This document shows positions 18,978 to 27,612 of a stretch of 64,000 nucleotides of DNA, piece after piece. The notes under the pieces are model-generated. The model was not told the DNA's origin and did no database searches. It saw only the letters and a program-made list of their open reading frames with translations. The DNA is taken from positions 62,001-126,000 of the forward strand of contig CAVRXB010000001.1 in NCBI GenBank assembly GCA_963724975.1, in the 5' to 3' direction. This DNA comes from CAIWHR01 sp963724975. Its GTDB lineage: Bacteria > Pseudomonadota > Gammaproteobacteria > Burkholderiales > Casimicrobiaceae. Position 1 is the first letter of the stretch; every line of letters begins with the position of its first letter. Made by a program: the position numbers and the translations under genes.

Positions 18978-20377
18978 ATGAGCGGATGGACCGATGTCGA
19001 CGTTGTGGTTCTGGGTGCCGGGGTCTCCGGCCTCGTCGCGGCGTTCGGACTCAAGGAACGCGGCGCGAAGGTCGAATTGCTGGAGGCGGCGCCGCGTGCC
19101 GGCGGCGTCATCGGTACGCGCCATCGCAATGGGGCACTGGTCGAGCACGGCCCCAACAGCACGCTCGACACGTCACCGTTGATCAACGAGCTGCTGGACC
19201 GGCTCGGCATTCGCGGCGAGCGCATCGCGACCACTGCCGTCGCCGCCACGCGCTTCATCGTGCGCGGAGGCAAGCTTGTCGCGTTGCCGACGACGCCGGG
19301 CGCATTCGTCACGACACCGGCGTTCTCGCTCCGTGCGAAGTTGCGCCTGCTCCGCGAACCGTTCATTGATGCCGCCCCCGCCGGGGCCGAGGAATCGATT
19401 GCCGCGTTTGTACGTCGCCGCCTGGGCGACGAATTCCTCGATTACGCGATAGACCCCTTCGTGTCGGGCGTCTATGCGGGCGATCCCGAACGGATCTCGG
19501 TCTCTGCGGCGTTCCCGCGGCTCCACGCGCTCGAGCAGAAATATGGCAGCCTCATCAAGGGTCAGATTCTGGGCAGGCGCGAGCGCGGCCAATCCGCCGA
19601 CAAGGCGAAGAACATGGCGGGCAGTTTTTCGTTCCGTCATGGCATGCAGACGCTGACCGACGCCCTCACGGATGCGGTCGGTCGTATCGAAACCGGCGTC
19701 CAGGTGCGCCGCATCGAGCGCGGTGCGGACGGCAACTGGACCGTCGCCGGCGCCCGCGGCGGCGATCCCGTGCTTCGTACTGCCAAAGCGATCGTGCTCG
19801 CCTTGCCCGCGCACGAATCCGCGAAGCTGTTGCGTGAACTCTGGCCGCCGGCGACGAAGGGTCTCGGCGCCATCGAATATGCTCCCGTAGCGAGTGTCGC
19901 CTCCGCGTATCGTCGGGACAATATCAGCCATTCGCTCGCGGGATTCGGCTTTCTGGTGCCGAAGAAGGAATCGCGTCGCATCCTGGGCTCGCTTTTTCGA
20001 GCAGCATGTTCCCGGGCCGCGCACCGGAGGGGATCGTTCTGCTGACGACGTTCGTCGGCGGGATGCGCAATCCGGATTTGCCGTCAAAGCCTGTGGGCGC
20101 GCTGGCGACGCTGGTACATGAGGAGCTGATCACACTGGTCGGCGCAACGAACCCGCCGATCTGGGTAGACATCACGCGCTCGCCAAGCGCGATTCCGCAG
20201 TACAACCTCGGCCATGCGGACAGACTGCGCCCGCTCGAGGACGCCGAACGCACGTACCCGGGACTCTTCGTTTGCGGCAGCTACCGCGGCGGCGTGTCGG
20301 TCGGTGATTGCATCAAATCGGCACACGGTGTTGCCGACGCGGCGACCCGCTTCCTGGTGGGCGTTCGACCGCGCTAA
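18978..20377 (+). CDS. hemG: Protoporphyrinogen oxidase (HemY/HemG, FAD-dependent), one frame break
   Basis: It starts MSGWTDVDVVVLGAGVSGLV, a Rossmann FAD-binding motif (GAGVSGLVAAFGL), and has the PPO features EHGPNSTLDTSPLI, FVSGVYAGDPERISV and, near the C-terminus, YNLGHADRLRPLE and GLFVCGSYRGGVSVGDCI. One frame break lies at 19996-20006 in a run of five T (RILGSLF then SSSMFPGRAPEGI), so it is most likely a homopolymer error. The full gene would be about 466 aa, normal for the family. It oxidises protoporphyrinogen IX (or coproporphyrinogen III) late in haem synthesis, which fits its place beside haem-loading genes. HemY is an alternative symbol for this oxygen-dependent type. Confidence 0.88.
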
Positions 20378-20382
20378 GCTGA

Positions 20383-20685
20383 CTAGAGTCCCCTACCGCA
20401 GTTCCAGCACAAATCGAACGATGCCGGCGAGTCCTCGCCGCATGCTGCGCAGTGCTGCGTTGCCTCGCCGGCGTCGGCCTCGATCCGCGCCAGCAGCACC
20501 GCGGCGCGCTCGCGATCCTGCTCACGCTCGAGCCACACCTGAGGCTGGCCAACCTCCGGCGACACCTCGCCGACGATGCTCGATGCGTGCTCGTTGAAGA
20601 CATGGGCGCGGATGCCGGCCTGCTTCAGCCGGTCGGCAAGCAGATAGGCGTCGTACCGATTGCTCGCCGTGTAGAAACGGATCAT
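20383..20685 (-). CDS. DUF2007-like protein with zinc-ribbon end
   Basis: The product is 100 aa. The N-terminal part (MIRFYTASNRYDAYLLADRL, then GIRAHVFNEHASSI) fits the DUF2007 putative signal-transducing fold. The C-terminus has two CXXC pairs (CAACGEDSPASFDLCWNCG) that likely bind zinc. Function is unknown. It overlaps the stop of hutG by 4 bp, so it may be co-transcribed with the hut genes. Its stop is only 6 bp from the convergent hemG stop. Confidence 0.75.
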   Translation of the reverse strand: MIRFYTASNRYDAYLLADRLKQAGIRAHVFNEHASSIVGEVSPEVGQPQVWLEREQDRERAAVLLARIEADAGEATQHCAACGEDSPASFDLCWNCGRGL

Positions 20686-21488
20686 CCGCTCACGTTACCT
20701 TCCGGCCGCCACGCAAGCAACACGCCGACGAGCTGCCTCAACGCCGTTCCGAGCGCGGTTGCGCGCACTGCATCCCAACGATACGGCGGCGCCTCGTCCA
20801 TGTAGCACGCCTGCGCGATCTCGAGTTGCAGCGCATGCACGCCACGCGCGGGCTGTCCGTAGTGACGCGTCACGTAGCCGCCCTTGAAGCGGCCATTGAC
20901 GACATGGGTAAACCCTGTGGCGTCGCCGAGCACCTTAGCGACCCGCGCCTCGAGCCCAGGCGCGCAGCTCGCGCCGCTCGCTGTGCCGAGGTTCAAATCC
21001 GGCAATCGGCCCGAGAAAAAGCGCGGTACGCGGGAGCGGATCGAATGGCCATCGAGCAATATCGCGTAGCCGTGCAATCGATGCACGCGCTCGATTTCGG
21101 CCGCAAGCGCACTGTGATAGGGATCGAAAAATTGTGCGCGCCGCGCGGCAACGACGTTTGTCGCCGGTTCCTTCCCTTCCGTCCAGATCAGCTCGTTGGC
21201 AAAGGTCCGGGTGGGGCAGAGCTCGGTCACATCGGCGCCGGGATAGAGCGATGCTCCCTTCGGATCGCGATTCAAGTCGACGACATAGCGTGAATGGCTT
21301 GCGACGACGAGCGTTGCGCCCGTGTCGCCGGCGAATTCGTAGAGCTTGTCGACGTGCCAATCGGTGTCGGGCAGCGGACGCGCGGATGGCGTCAGGCTCG
21401 TTGCGAGCGCCGCCGGCACGAAGGTTCCCGCGTGCGGCACGTCGATCACGAGCGGTGAATCGCCGCGCGAGATGTCGTAAAGGTTCAT
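20682..21488 (-). CDS. hutG: N-formylglutamate deformylase HutG
   Basis: The start MNLYDISRGDSPLVIDVPHA at 21488 gives 268 aa, the family size. The family motifs VDLNRDPKGASLYPG, GYAILLDGHSIRSRVPRFF and GGYVTRHYGQP are present, with His/Asp/Glu residues for metal binding. It hydrolyses N-formylglutamate to glutamate and formate, the last step of the five-step histidine route. Its start overlaps the hutI stop by 4 bp. Confidence 0.94.
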   Translation of the reverse strand: MNLYDISRGDSPLVIDVPHAGTFVPAALATSLTPSARPLPDTDWHVDKLYEFAGDTGATLVVASHSRYVVDLNRDPKGASLYPGADVTELCPTRTFANELIWTEGKEPATNVVAARRAQFFDPYHSALAAEIERVHRLHGYAILLDGHSIRSRVPRFFSGRLPDLNLGTASGASCAPGLEARVAKVLGDATGFTHVVNGRFKGGYVTRHYGQPARGVHALQLEIAQACYMDEAPPYRWDAVRATALGTALRQLVGVLLAWRPEGNVSG

Positions 21489-22717
21489 CGATCCACCCAT
21501 CGAATGACAGCCCCGGCGCGAACGATGCCGGCGCACGGGTTTCCGCCGATCGCGTACGCAAGCTCTGCCGGTTCTGCGATGTCCCAAAGAGCGAGATCGG
21601 CGCGCTGCCCGGGCGCGATCGTCCCGCGATCCGGCAGACCAAGAGCGCGCGCTGCGTTTTTCGTCACTCCGGCGAGCGCCTCCTCCGGCGTGAGGCGAAA
21701 CAGCGTGCACGCAAAATTCAGCATCAGCACGAGCGAGATCACTGGTGAGGTGCCCGGATTGCAGTCGGTCGCGACGGCGATCGGAACGCCCTGTTCGCGG
21801 AGCTTTGCGATCGGCGGCATCCGCGTTTCGCGAAGGACGTGAAAGGCGCCGGGCAGCATCACTGCAACCGAGCCCGCGCGCGCGAGCGCCGTCACGCCCG
21901 TCTCGCTCGTATATTCGAGGTGATCGACCGACAACGCGCCGAATTCGGCGGCCAGCGCGGCGCCCCCCGTATCGGACAGCTGGTCGGCGTGCAGCTTGAC
22001 CGGCAGTCGATGCGCGCGTGCCGCCTCGAATACGCGCCGCGTTTGCGCGGGCGTGAAAGCAATGCTCTCGCAGAACGCATCGACGGCGTCGGCGAGACCC
22101 TCGCGCGCGGCGGTCGGGATCATCTCGCGGCAGACGAGGTCGACGTAGTCATCGGTGCGGCCCGCGTATTCGGGCGGCACGGCGTGCGCGGCAAGCAGGG
22201 TCGTGCGAACATCGACGCCGACAGCGGCGGCAAGCGAGCGCGCCGCCTGCAGAATCTTGCGCTCGTTGGCCATGTCGAGACCGTAGCCGGACTTGATCTC
22301 GACCGTCGTTACGCCCTCCTTCGCGAGCGCGGCAAGACGCGGGAGGCTCTGCGCGACAAGATCATCGCTCGATGCCGCGCGCGTGTCGCGAACGGTCGCT
22401 GCAATGCCGCCACCGGCCTTCGCAATTTGCTCGTACGTGCGGCCTTCGAGACGCGCCGCGAATTCGTTCGCGCGGTTGCCCGCGTAAACGAGATGCGTGT
22501 GGCAGTCGACGAGCCCGGGCGTGAGCCAACGCCCGCCCGCATCGAGCGTTTGCACGTCGCCGAGATCATGCGGCAAATCGCGCATCGTCCCAGCCCATGC
22601 AATGCGGCCCTTCTTCACGCCGACGGCGCCATCGCGGATTGCGCCGTATGGCGTTTCGCCCAGCATCGTCGCAAGATGGGCGTTCACGACGACGAGATCG
22701 AGCGCGGCGGCCGTCAT
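21485..22717 (-). CDS. hutI: Imidazolonepropionase HutI
   Basis: The product is 410 aa from MTAAALDLVVVNAHLATMLG. Amidohydrolase metal motif VDCHTHLVYAGNR (residues ~75-87), later His in HADQLSD and Asp in VATDCNPGTSP. It opens imidazolone-5-propionate to N-formimidoylglutamate. The ATG overlaps the hutF stop. It lies in the order hutD-hutF-hutI-hutG. Confidence 0.96.
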   Translation of the reverse strand: MTAAALDLVVVNAHLATMLGETPYGAIRDGAVGVKKGRIAWAGTMRDLPHDLGDVQTLDAGGRWLTPGLVDCHTHLVYAGNRANEFAARLEGRTYEQIAKAGGGIAATVRDTRAASSDDLVAQSLPRLAALAKEGVTTVEIKSGYGLDMANERKILQAARSLAAAVGVDVRTTLLAAHAVPPEYAGRTDDYVDLVCREMIPTAAREGLADAVDAFCESIAFTPAQTRRVFEAARAHRLPVKLHADQLSDTGGAALAAEFGALSVDHLEYTSETGVTALARAGSVAVMLPGAFHVLRETRMPPIAKLREQGVPIAVATDCNPGTSPVISLVLMLNFACTLFRLTPEEALAGVTKNAARALGLPDRGTIAPGQRADLALWDIAEPAELAYAIGGNPCAGIVRAGAVIRWVDR

Positions 22718-24084
22718 CCTGATACTCCAACGGCGTTCATTCCCGCAATGGCCTTGCGATAGCGGACAAACACTTCGTCTTCGTGCGGATGCCGGCCCTC
22801 GCGGACCCTCCAGCTTCCTGCGACCATGACGTCGCGCACCGGGCGCCGGCACGGGCCGAAAATGGCCGCATCAAGGATTGCGTTACGTGGTGCGTCGGCA
22901 AGTGCGGTATCGTCGACGTCGAGCACGATCAGGTCAGCGCGAGTCCCTGCGGCGATTACACCAACCGGGTGCGCCACCGCCGCACCGCCGCCACGCGCCG
23001 TGTGGACGTAGAGCGATTGGCCGACCGATGCAACGTCGCCGGCAAAAATGTTGCGCTCGCCGATCGCCAGTCGCTGCGACCACTCGAGCTGGCGCAATTC
23101 CGCGAAGGGATCGACGATCGTGTTCGAATCGCTGCCGATGCCGAATGCGCCGCCGGCAGTGACGTAGGTGCGACCGGGAAACGTGCCATCTCCGAGATCG
23201 GCCTCTGTCGTCGGCGCAAGCCCGGCGATCGCGCCGCTCGCCGCGAGCCGTGCCGTTTCCCGTTCCGTCATGTGCGTCGCATGAACGGTGCACCAACGGC
23301 CATCGACACCGGCGTGATCGAGCAGCCACTCGATCGGGCGCGCGCCCAACGACGCGATACAGTCGGCGACTTCGCGCGACTGCTCGGCGGCATGGATGTG
23401 AATCGGTGCACCGTTCGGGGCGAGCGCCACGATTGCTTGGAGCTCTTCCGGCGTGACCGCGCGCAGGCTGTGCGGCGCCACGCCCAGCACGGTGTCCTGC
23501 GCAGCAGCGTCGCGCGCAAGCGACGCAACGAGATGCGCAAACGAATCGATCGTGTGCACGAACCGCCGCTGGCCAGCTTTGGGTGGCGCCCCCCCGAATC
23601 CTCCATGCGCGTAGAACACCGGCAGCAAGGTCAACGCGATGCCGGCGCCGGCCGCTGCGGCGATGATCCGTCGCGCGAGCTCGGCGGGATCGGCATAGAG
23701 ATGGCCCTGCGGATCGTGATGCACGTAATGAAATTCGGCGACCGTCGTATAGCCTGCCTTCAGCATCTCGACGTACGCCTGGGCGGCAATCGCTTCGAAT
23801 GCGTCGGCATCAATCCCGTCGAGAAATGCATACATCGCCTGCCGCCACGTCCAGAAACTGTCGCCGTCGGCGCTTCTGCCGCCCGTGCGCCCGGCGAGCG
23901 CACGCTGGAACGCGTGCGAGTGCAGGTTCGACATGCCGGGGACGAGCGGTCCCGCCGCACGTTCCGCGCCTTCCGGACTCGCATTGGCGCTCACGCGGGA
24001 AATATCGCCGCCGGCACCGATTTCGATCAACACGTCGTCGGCCCAACCCGCGGGCAACAACGCAGCGTGCGCGAACAGCTTCAA
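22714..24084 (-). CDS. hutF: Formimidoylglutamate deiminase HutF
   Basis: The product is 456 aa. Amidohydrolase motifs NLHSHAFQRALAG (zinc site), IHIHAAEQSREVADC, HATHMTE and GSDSNTIVDPFAEL are all in place. HutF converts formimidoylglutamate to formylglutamate plus ammonia, so this organism uses the HutF-HutG route rather than direct formiminoglutamase. It overlaps both hutI and hutD by 4 bp. Confidence 0.96.
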   Translation of the reverse strand: MKLFAHAALLPAGWADDVLIEIGAGGDISRVSANASPEGAERAAGPLVPGMSNLHSHAFQRALAGRTGGRSADGDSFWTWRQAMYAFLDGIDADAFEAIAAQAYVEMLKAGYTTVAEFHYVHHDPQGHLYADPAELARRIIAAAAGAGIALTLLPVFYAHGGFGGAPPKAGQRRFVHTIDSFAHLVASLARDAAAQDTVLGVAPHSLRAVTPEELQAIVALAPNGAPIHIHAAEQSREVADCIASLGARPIEWLLDHAGVDGRWCTVHATHMTERETARLAASGAIAGLAPTTEADLGDGTFPGRTYVTAGGAFGIGSDSNTIVDPFAELRQLEWSQRLAIGERNIFAGDVASVGQSLYVHTARGGGAAVAHPVGVIAAGTRADLIVLDVDDTALADAPRNAILDAAIFGPCRRPVRDVMVAGSWRVREGRHPHEDEVFVRYRKAIAGMNAVGVSG

Positions 24085-24674
24085 GGCACGGGCTCGATCA
24101 CCGAAACAATCGCCACGGCGCCGGCAGAGAGCGGATTGATCGCCAGCGCGCCTCCCGCCGCCCCGTCCTCGTCCTCGAATACGATCGTGTCATCGAGCGC
24201 AACGGCAACAGGAGGGTGACCTGGGACGAGACATTCGATCGGGCCGCCTGTCGCGTGACAGATGCGCCAGCGCGCGGGAGCGATACGCTCGGCGGCGTCG
24301 CGAACGACGACGATGCGTCCCGCAACACGTCCCCTCCGCAGCATCAGGTTGAAATCGCGGACCGGGCCGTCGACGAGAGCACAGGAGATTCCGTCATCGC
24401 CGCTGAATGCATACGGCTCGTATGGCGCGCGCAATTCGACGGCGTGCGCATCACCCGAGAGGAGCATGCCCGCCCCCGACAGCAGCACGAGAATGCGATC
24501 CACGCCGGGAAACCGCGAGAACGGGCCGTCGGCAGCGACGTCGGCGAAGCTCACGCGCCAGTCGAACGTCGAGAGCGTCGAGTCCGATGGATGCACGGCG
24601 ATTTGCGTGGTCTGGCCGCCGCCATCCTTCCACGGCATCCGGACATAATCAGCAGGTTTCAGCAGTCGATGCAT
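24081..24674 (-). CDS. hutD: HutD/Ves family cupin protein
   Basis: The start MHRLLKPADYVRMPWKDGGG at 24674 gives 197 aa; an upstream in-frame Met is less likely because the sequence before it is Arg-rich. The stretch MPWKDGGGQTTQIAV and the cupin-like GVDRILVLLSGAGMLLSG are typical of HutD. HutD is common in hut operons; it is thought to limit histidine catabolism, but its reaction is not settled. It is the first gene of the minus-strand hut operon. Confidence 0.9.
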   Translation of the reverse strand: MHRLLKPADYVRMPWKDGGGQTTQIAVHPSDSTLSTFDWRVSFADVAADGPFSRFPGVDRILVLLSGAGMLLSGDAHAVELRAPYEPYAFSGDDGISCALVDGPVRDFNLMLRRGRVAGRIVVVRDAAERIAPARWRICHATGGPIECLVPGHPPVAVALDDTIVFEDEDGAAGGALAINPLSAGAVAIVSVIEPVP

Positions 24675-24776
24675 CGCGCGGACGATTGTAGAGGCAATGC
24701 GGGACAGCGCCAACCATCGCGGCCGGACAATCCGGTGCATTTCTTATAGACTCGCCAATCCGGAAACGGAACGCCC

Positions 24777-25796
24777 ATGAGCACGACCACGCCAAGCGGT
24801 CCCCTGCTGGTCGATTACCTCAACGGTCCCGACGTAGCGGCGCTCGCACTGACCGACGACGAGATCCTGACCGCGGTCGAGGCCGGCATCGCGGCGCAAG
24901 GTCGCGGCGAGACGGTGATCGAGCCCCGGATGCATCTCGCGCCCGATGCGTCGTTCAACGGTCATTTCAACGTGCTCCGCGGTTACGTCGCGCCGATGGC
25001 GCTCGCGGGGGTCAAGATCGTCGGCGATTTCATCGATAACTGGCGGCTCGGACTTCCCTCGGAAATGGGCCTGCTCAACTTGTTCGACCCGCGCACGGGA
25101 CGCCCGGTTGCGATCATCGACGCCGCCGGCCTCACCGACATGCGTACCGGTGCCGTCACGGCGATCGGAGCGAAGTATCTTGCCCGCAAAGATAGCCGTG
25201 TGCTGGGGCACATCGGCGCGAGGGGTACGGCGTACTGGAACGTTCGCCTCCTCGACCGCCTGTTCCGATTCGACGAAATCCGTGTCCACTCGCGCCGACC
25301 CGAAAGTCGCGACGCGTTCGCGGCGCGGCTTTCCGCCGACCTTGGCAAGCCGATCGTTGCAACCGACGACTGGGAATCCTGTGTTCGCGGCGCCGACATC
25401 GTCGTCGAGGCATCGAGGCTGGCAGCGCCGGAACCGATGCTCAAGACGGCATGGCTCCGCCGCGGCGCGTTCGTCGTACCCTACGGCACGATGAGCGCGG
25501 TCGAGCTCTCGCTTACCGACATCATGGACAAGATCGTCGTCGACGACTGGGGACAATGCAGGGCCGGTCAATTCGGCAGCCTCCGCGCGCATGTCATTGC
25601 TGGAAAGCTGACGGAAGCAACGCTTCATGCAGAGCTCGGCGAAATCGTCGCAGGCCCAAAGAAGGGACGCGAAAACGACAGCGAAACAATCCTGCTGTGG
25701 CATCGCGGGCTTTCGACGTCCGACATCGCGCTCGGTGCGGCCATGCTCGACAAGGCGAAGCGGATGGGCATCGGCCAAAAGCTCCGCTATGCATGA
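24777..25796 (+). CDS. Ornithine cyclodeaminase/mu-crystallin family protein
   Basis: The product is 339 aa. It carries the conserved family segments ARGTAYWNVRLLDRLF (NAD site region), TGAVTAIGAKYLARKD, and IVVDDWGQCRAGQFGSL. Members reduce imines or cyclodeaminate amino acids with NAD(P), and the exact substrate cannot be read from sequence. It is divergent from hutD and begins the long plus-strand amino-acid/ABC-transport run, so an amino acid or imine substrate is likely. Confidence 0.85.
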   Translation: MSTTTPSGPLLVDYLNGPDVAALALTDDEILTAVEAGIAAQGRGETVIEPRMHLAPDASFNGHFNVLRGYVAPMALAGVKIVGDFIDNWRLGLPSEMGLLNLFDPRTGRPVAIIDAAGLTDMRTGAVTAIGAKYLARKDSRVLGHIGARGTAYWNVRLLDRLFRFDEIRVHSRRPESRDAFAARLSADLGKPIVATDDWESCVRGADIVVEASRLAAPEPMLKTAWLRRGAFVVPYGTMSAVELSLTDIMDKIVVDDWGQCRAGQFGSLRAHVIAGKLTEATLHAELGEIVAGPKKGRENDSETILLWHRGLSTSDIALGAAMLDKAKRMGIGQKLRYA

Positions 25797-25823
25797 CGCA
25801 GAGCCGCGCACGGTGGCTCCGCG

Positions 25824-26630
25824 ATGATCGCCAATGCGCGCATGTACGCGATCGATGCCACGAGCGCCGCGGCATGGCGGGTCGTCCTCGAATGGGTCGC
25901 TAGAAGCGCCGGCGTTCCCTTCGATGTCATCGATTATCCGGCGCCGCAGCCGCTGGCCGAGTTGTGGAAACGGAGCGATCTCGGGTGCGCGTTCATGTGC
26001 GGATACCCGTTCGCGACAAGCGCGCCGCGGCCGACGCTGCTCGCGGCACCGGTGCCGAGCCCCGCTACCTATGATGGCAGGCCGGTGTACTGGACGGATC
26101 TGGTCGTTGCAGCGAGCGCGCCGATCACGGATCTGAAAGATGCGTTCGGCAAGCGCTTCGCGTGGACGACGGAGGATTCGCAGTCGGGCTGGCAGGCGCC
26201 ACGATTGCTGCTCGCGGCTCATGCGAAGCACCGCGGCAAGCCACTTTTCAGCGCCTCGATCGGACCGCTCGTCACGCCGCGCAACGTAGCGCTTGCGATT
26301 GCCGAGGGGCGTGCCGACATGGGTCCGCTCGACAGCTATGCGCACGAGCTCCTCCGCCGCCACGAGCCCGCGCTCGCGGCCGGGCTGCGCGTGATCGCGC
26401 GCACACCAGCCACGCCCATCCCGCCACTCGTCGGAGCACCAGGAATGAATTCGTCTGTGGCCGTGCGCGTCCGCGATGCGCTCTTTGCCGTTGCAAGTGC
26501 GCACGAAATTGCATTCGCCCGCGATTCGCTGCTGCTTTCGGGATTCGCGGCGGTCGCGCCGGAGGCCTACGACGCCCTTGTCGCGGATGCGCGCCGTGCC
26601 GATGCGCTTGGCTATCCCCGCATCGCGTGA
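25824..26630 (+). CDS. PhnD/SsuA-like periplasmic-binding fold protein without signal peptide
   Basis: A 268-aa protein with the two-lobed binding fold (CAFMCGYPFATSA, TDLVVAASAPITDLKDAFGK, EDSQSGWQAPRLLL, EGRADMGPLDSYAHELLRRH). The pattern resembles PhnD-like phosphonate/thiamine-type binding proteins. There is no obvious signal peptide from this start or from upstream codons, so it may work in the cytoplasm as a sensor or enzyme-like binder, or the true start may be missed. It starts 27 bp after the cyclodeaminase-family gene. Confidence 0.7.
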   Translation: MIANARMYAIDATSAAAWRVVLEWVARSAGVPFDVIDYPAPQPLAELWKRSDLGCAFMCGYPFATSAPRPTLLAAPVPSPATYDGRPVYWTDLVVAASAPITDLKDAFGKRFAWTTEDSQSGWQAPRLLLAAHAKHRGKPLFSASIGPLVTPRNVALAIAEGRADMGPLDSYAHELLRRHEPALAAGLRVIARTPATPIPPLVGAPGMNSSVAVRVRDALFAVASAHEIAFARDSLLLSGFAAVAPEAYDALVADARRADALGYPRIA

Positions 26631-26725
26631 ATCCATGTCGAAGCGCGTGGATTGACACGCCTCGCCTTCGCGTCAAGAATGCGGCGTTTCGCCCGTTTCC
26701 CGCCGACGTTGCCCCGGAGAACCCA

Positions 26726-27604
26726 ATGAAAGCGATCCGCACGACCCGCCTGCTTGCCGCCGCGGCCTCTGCCCTTCTTCTCGCCGCCACGCCGGCGCTT
26801 GCGCAGGTCAAGGTGGGCTCGAAGAATTTCACCGAGCAGTTCATCGTCGCCGAGCTCTACGCGCAGGCACTCGAAGCGGCCGGCATCAAAGTCGAGCGCA
26901 AGATCAATCTCGGCGGTACGCTGATAGCGCACAAGGCGCTCGAGGAAAAGCAGATTGACCTCTATCCCGAGTACACGGGGACGATGCTGCTGGCGGTGCT
27001 CAAGGCCGAGCCGATGACCGATCGCAAGGCCGTCTACGACAAGGTCAAGGCCGAATACGCGGCAAAGGGCCTTGTGGTGCTGAACGAGGCGATGAACAAC
27101 GGTTACGACATGGTCGTTCGCCCCGAAACCGCAGCGCAGTACAAGCTCGAAACACTGTCCGATCTGGCGAAAGTCTCGAAGGAATTGAAGCTCGGCGCCG
27201 GCCCTGAATTCCGCGACCGCAAGGACGGCCTGCCCGGACTCAAGGCCAAGTACGGGATGGAGTTCAAGGAAGATCTGCAGCTCGCGATCGGGCTTCGTTA
27301 CCAGGCGCTTGCTAACAAGCAGATCGACGTCGTCAACGGTTATTCGACCGACGGCATGATCAGCGCGATGAAGCTGAAGCGCCTGAAGGACGACAAGGGA
27401 CTCTGGCCGCCCTACCTCCTCGTGCCCGTCGTGCGCAAGGACGCACTCGATGCAAACCCGAAGATCGCGGACGTCCTGAACCAGGTGAGCGCGCAGCTTA
27501 CCGAAGCGAACATGGCGGAGATGAACTACAAGGTCGACGGCGAGAAAATGGAGCCGAAGGACGTCGCGCGCGATTTCCTGAAGGCCAAGGGCATCGTCAA
27601 GTAG
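26726..27604 (+). CDS. ABC transporter substrate-binding protein, glycine betaine (OpuC/OsmF) type
   Basis: The start MKAIRTTRLLAAAASALLLA gives a signal peptide ending PALAQ; mature protein about 270 aa. Motifs VGSKNFTEQFIVAELYAQAL and DLYPEYTGTMLL are typical of the OpuAC/ProX-like quaternary-amine binding family. The partners are two permease genes and an ATPase gene downstream; the HAL-like gene is wedged between the binder and the permeases. The ligand is unknown. A related transporter family (HutXWV) takes up histidine in some bacteria, so histidine or a derivative is possible. Confidence 0.88.
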   Translation: MKAIRTTRLLAAAASALLLAATPALAQVKVGSKNFTEQFIVAELYAQALEAAGIKVERKINLGGTLIAHKALEEKQIDLYPEYTGTMLLAVLKAEPMTDRKAVYDKVKAEYAAKGLVVLNEAMNNGYDMVVRPETAAQYKLETLSDLAKVSKELKLGAGPEFRDRKDGLPGLKAKYGMEFKEDLQLAIGLRYQALANKQIDVVNGYSTDGMISAMKLKRLKDDKGLWPPYLLVPVVRKDALDANPKIADVLNQVSAQLTEANMAEMNYKVDGEKMEPKDVARDFLKAKGIVK

Positions 27605-27612
27605 ACGCGACC

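Noticed and set aside
24744..26636. 630-codon open frame opposite the cyclodeaminase-family and PhnD-like genes
   Set aside because: Both plus-strand genes have clear family motifs; the minus frame is Arg-rich with no recognisable domain.
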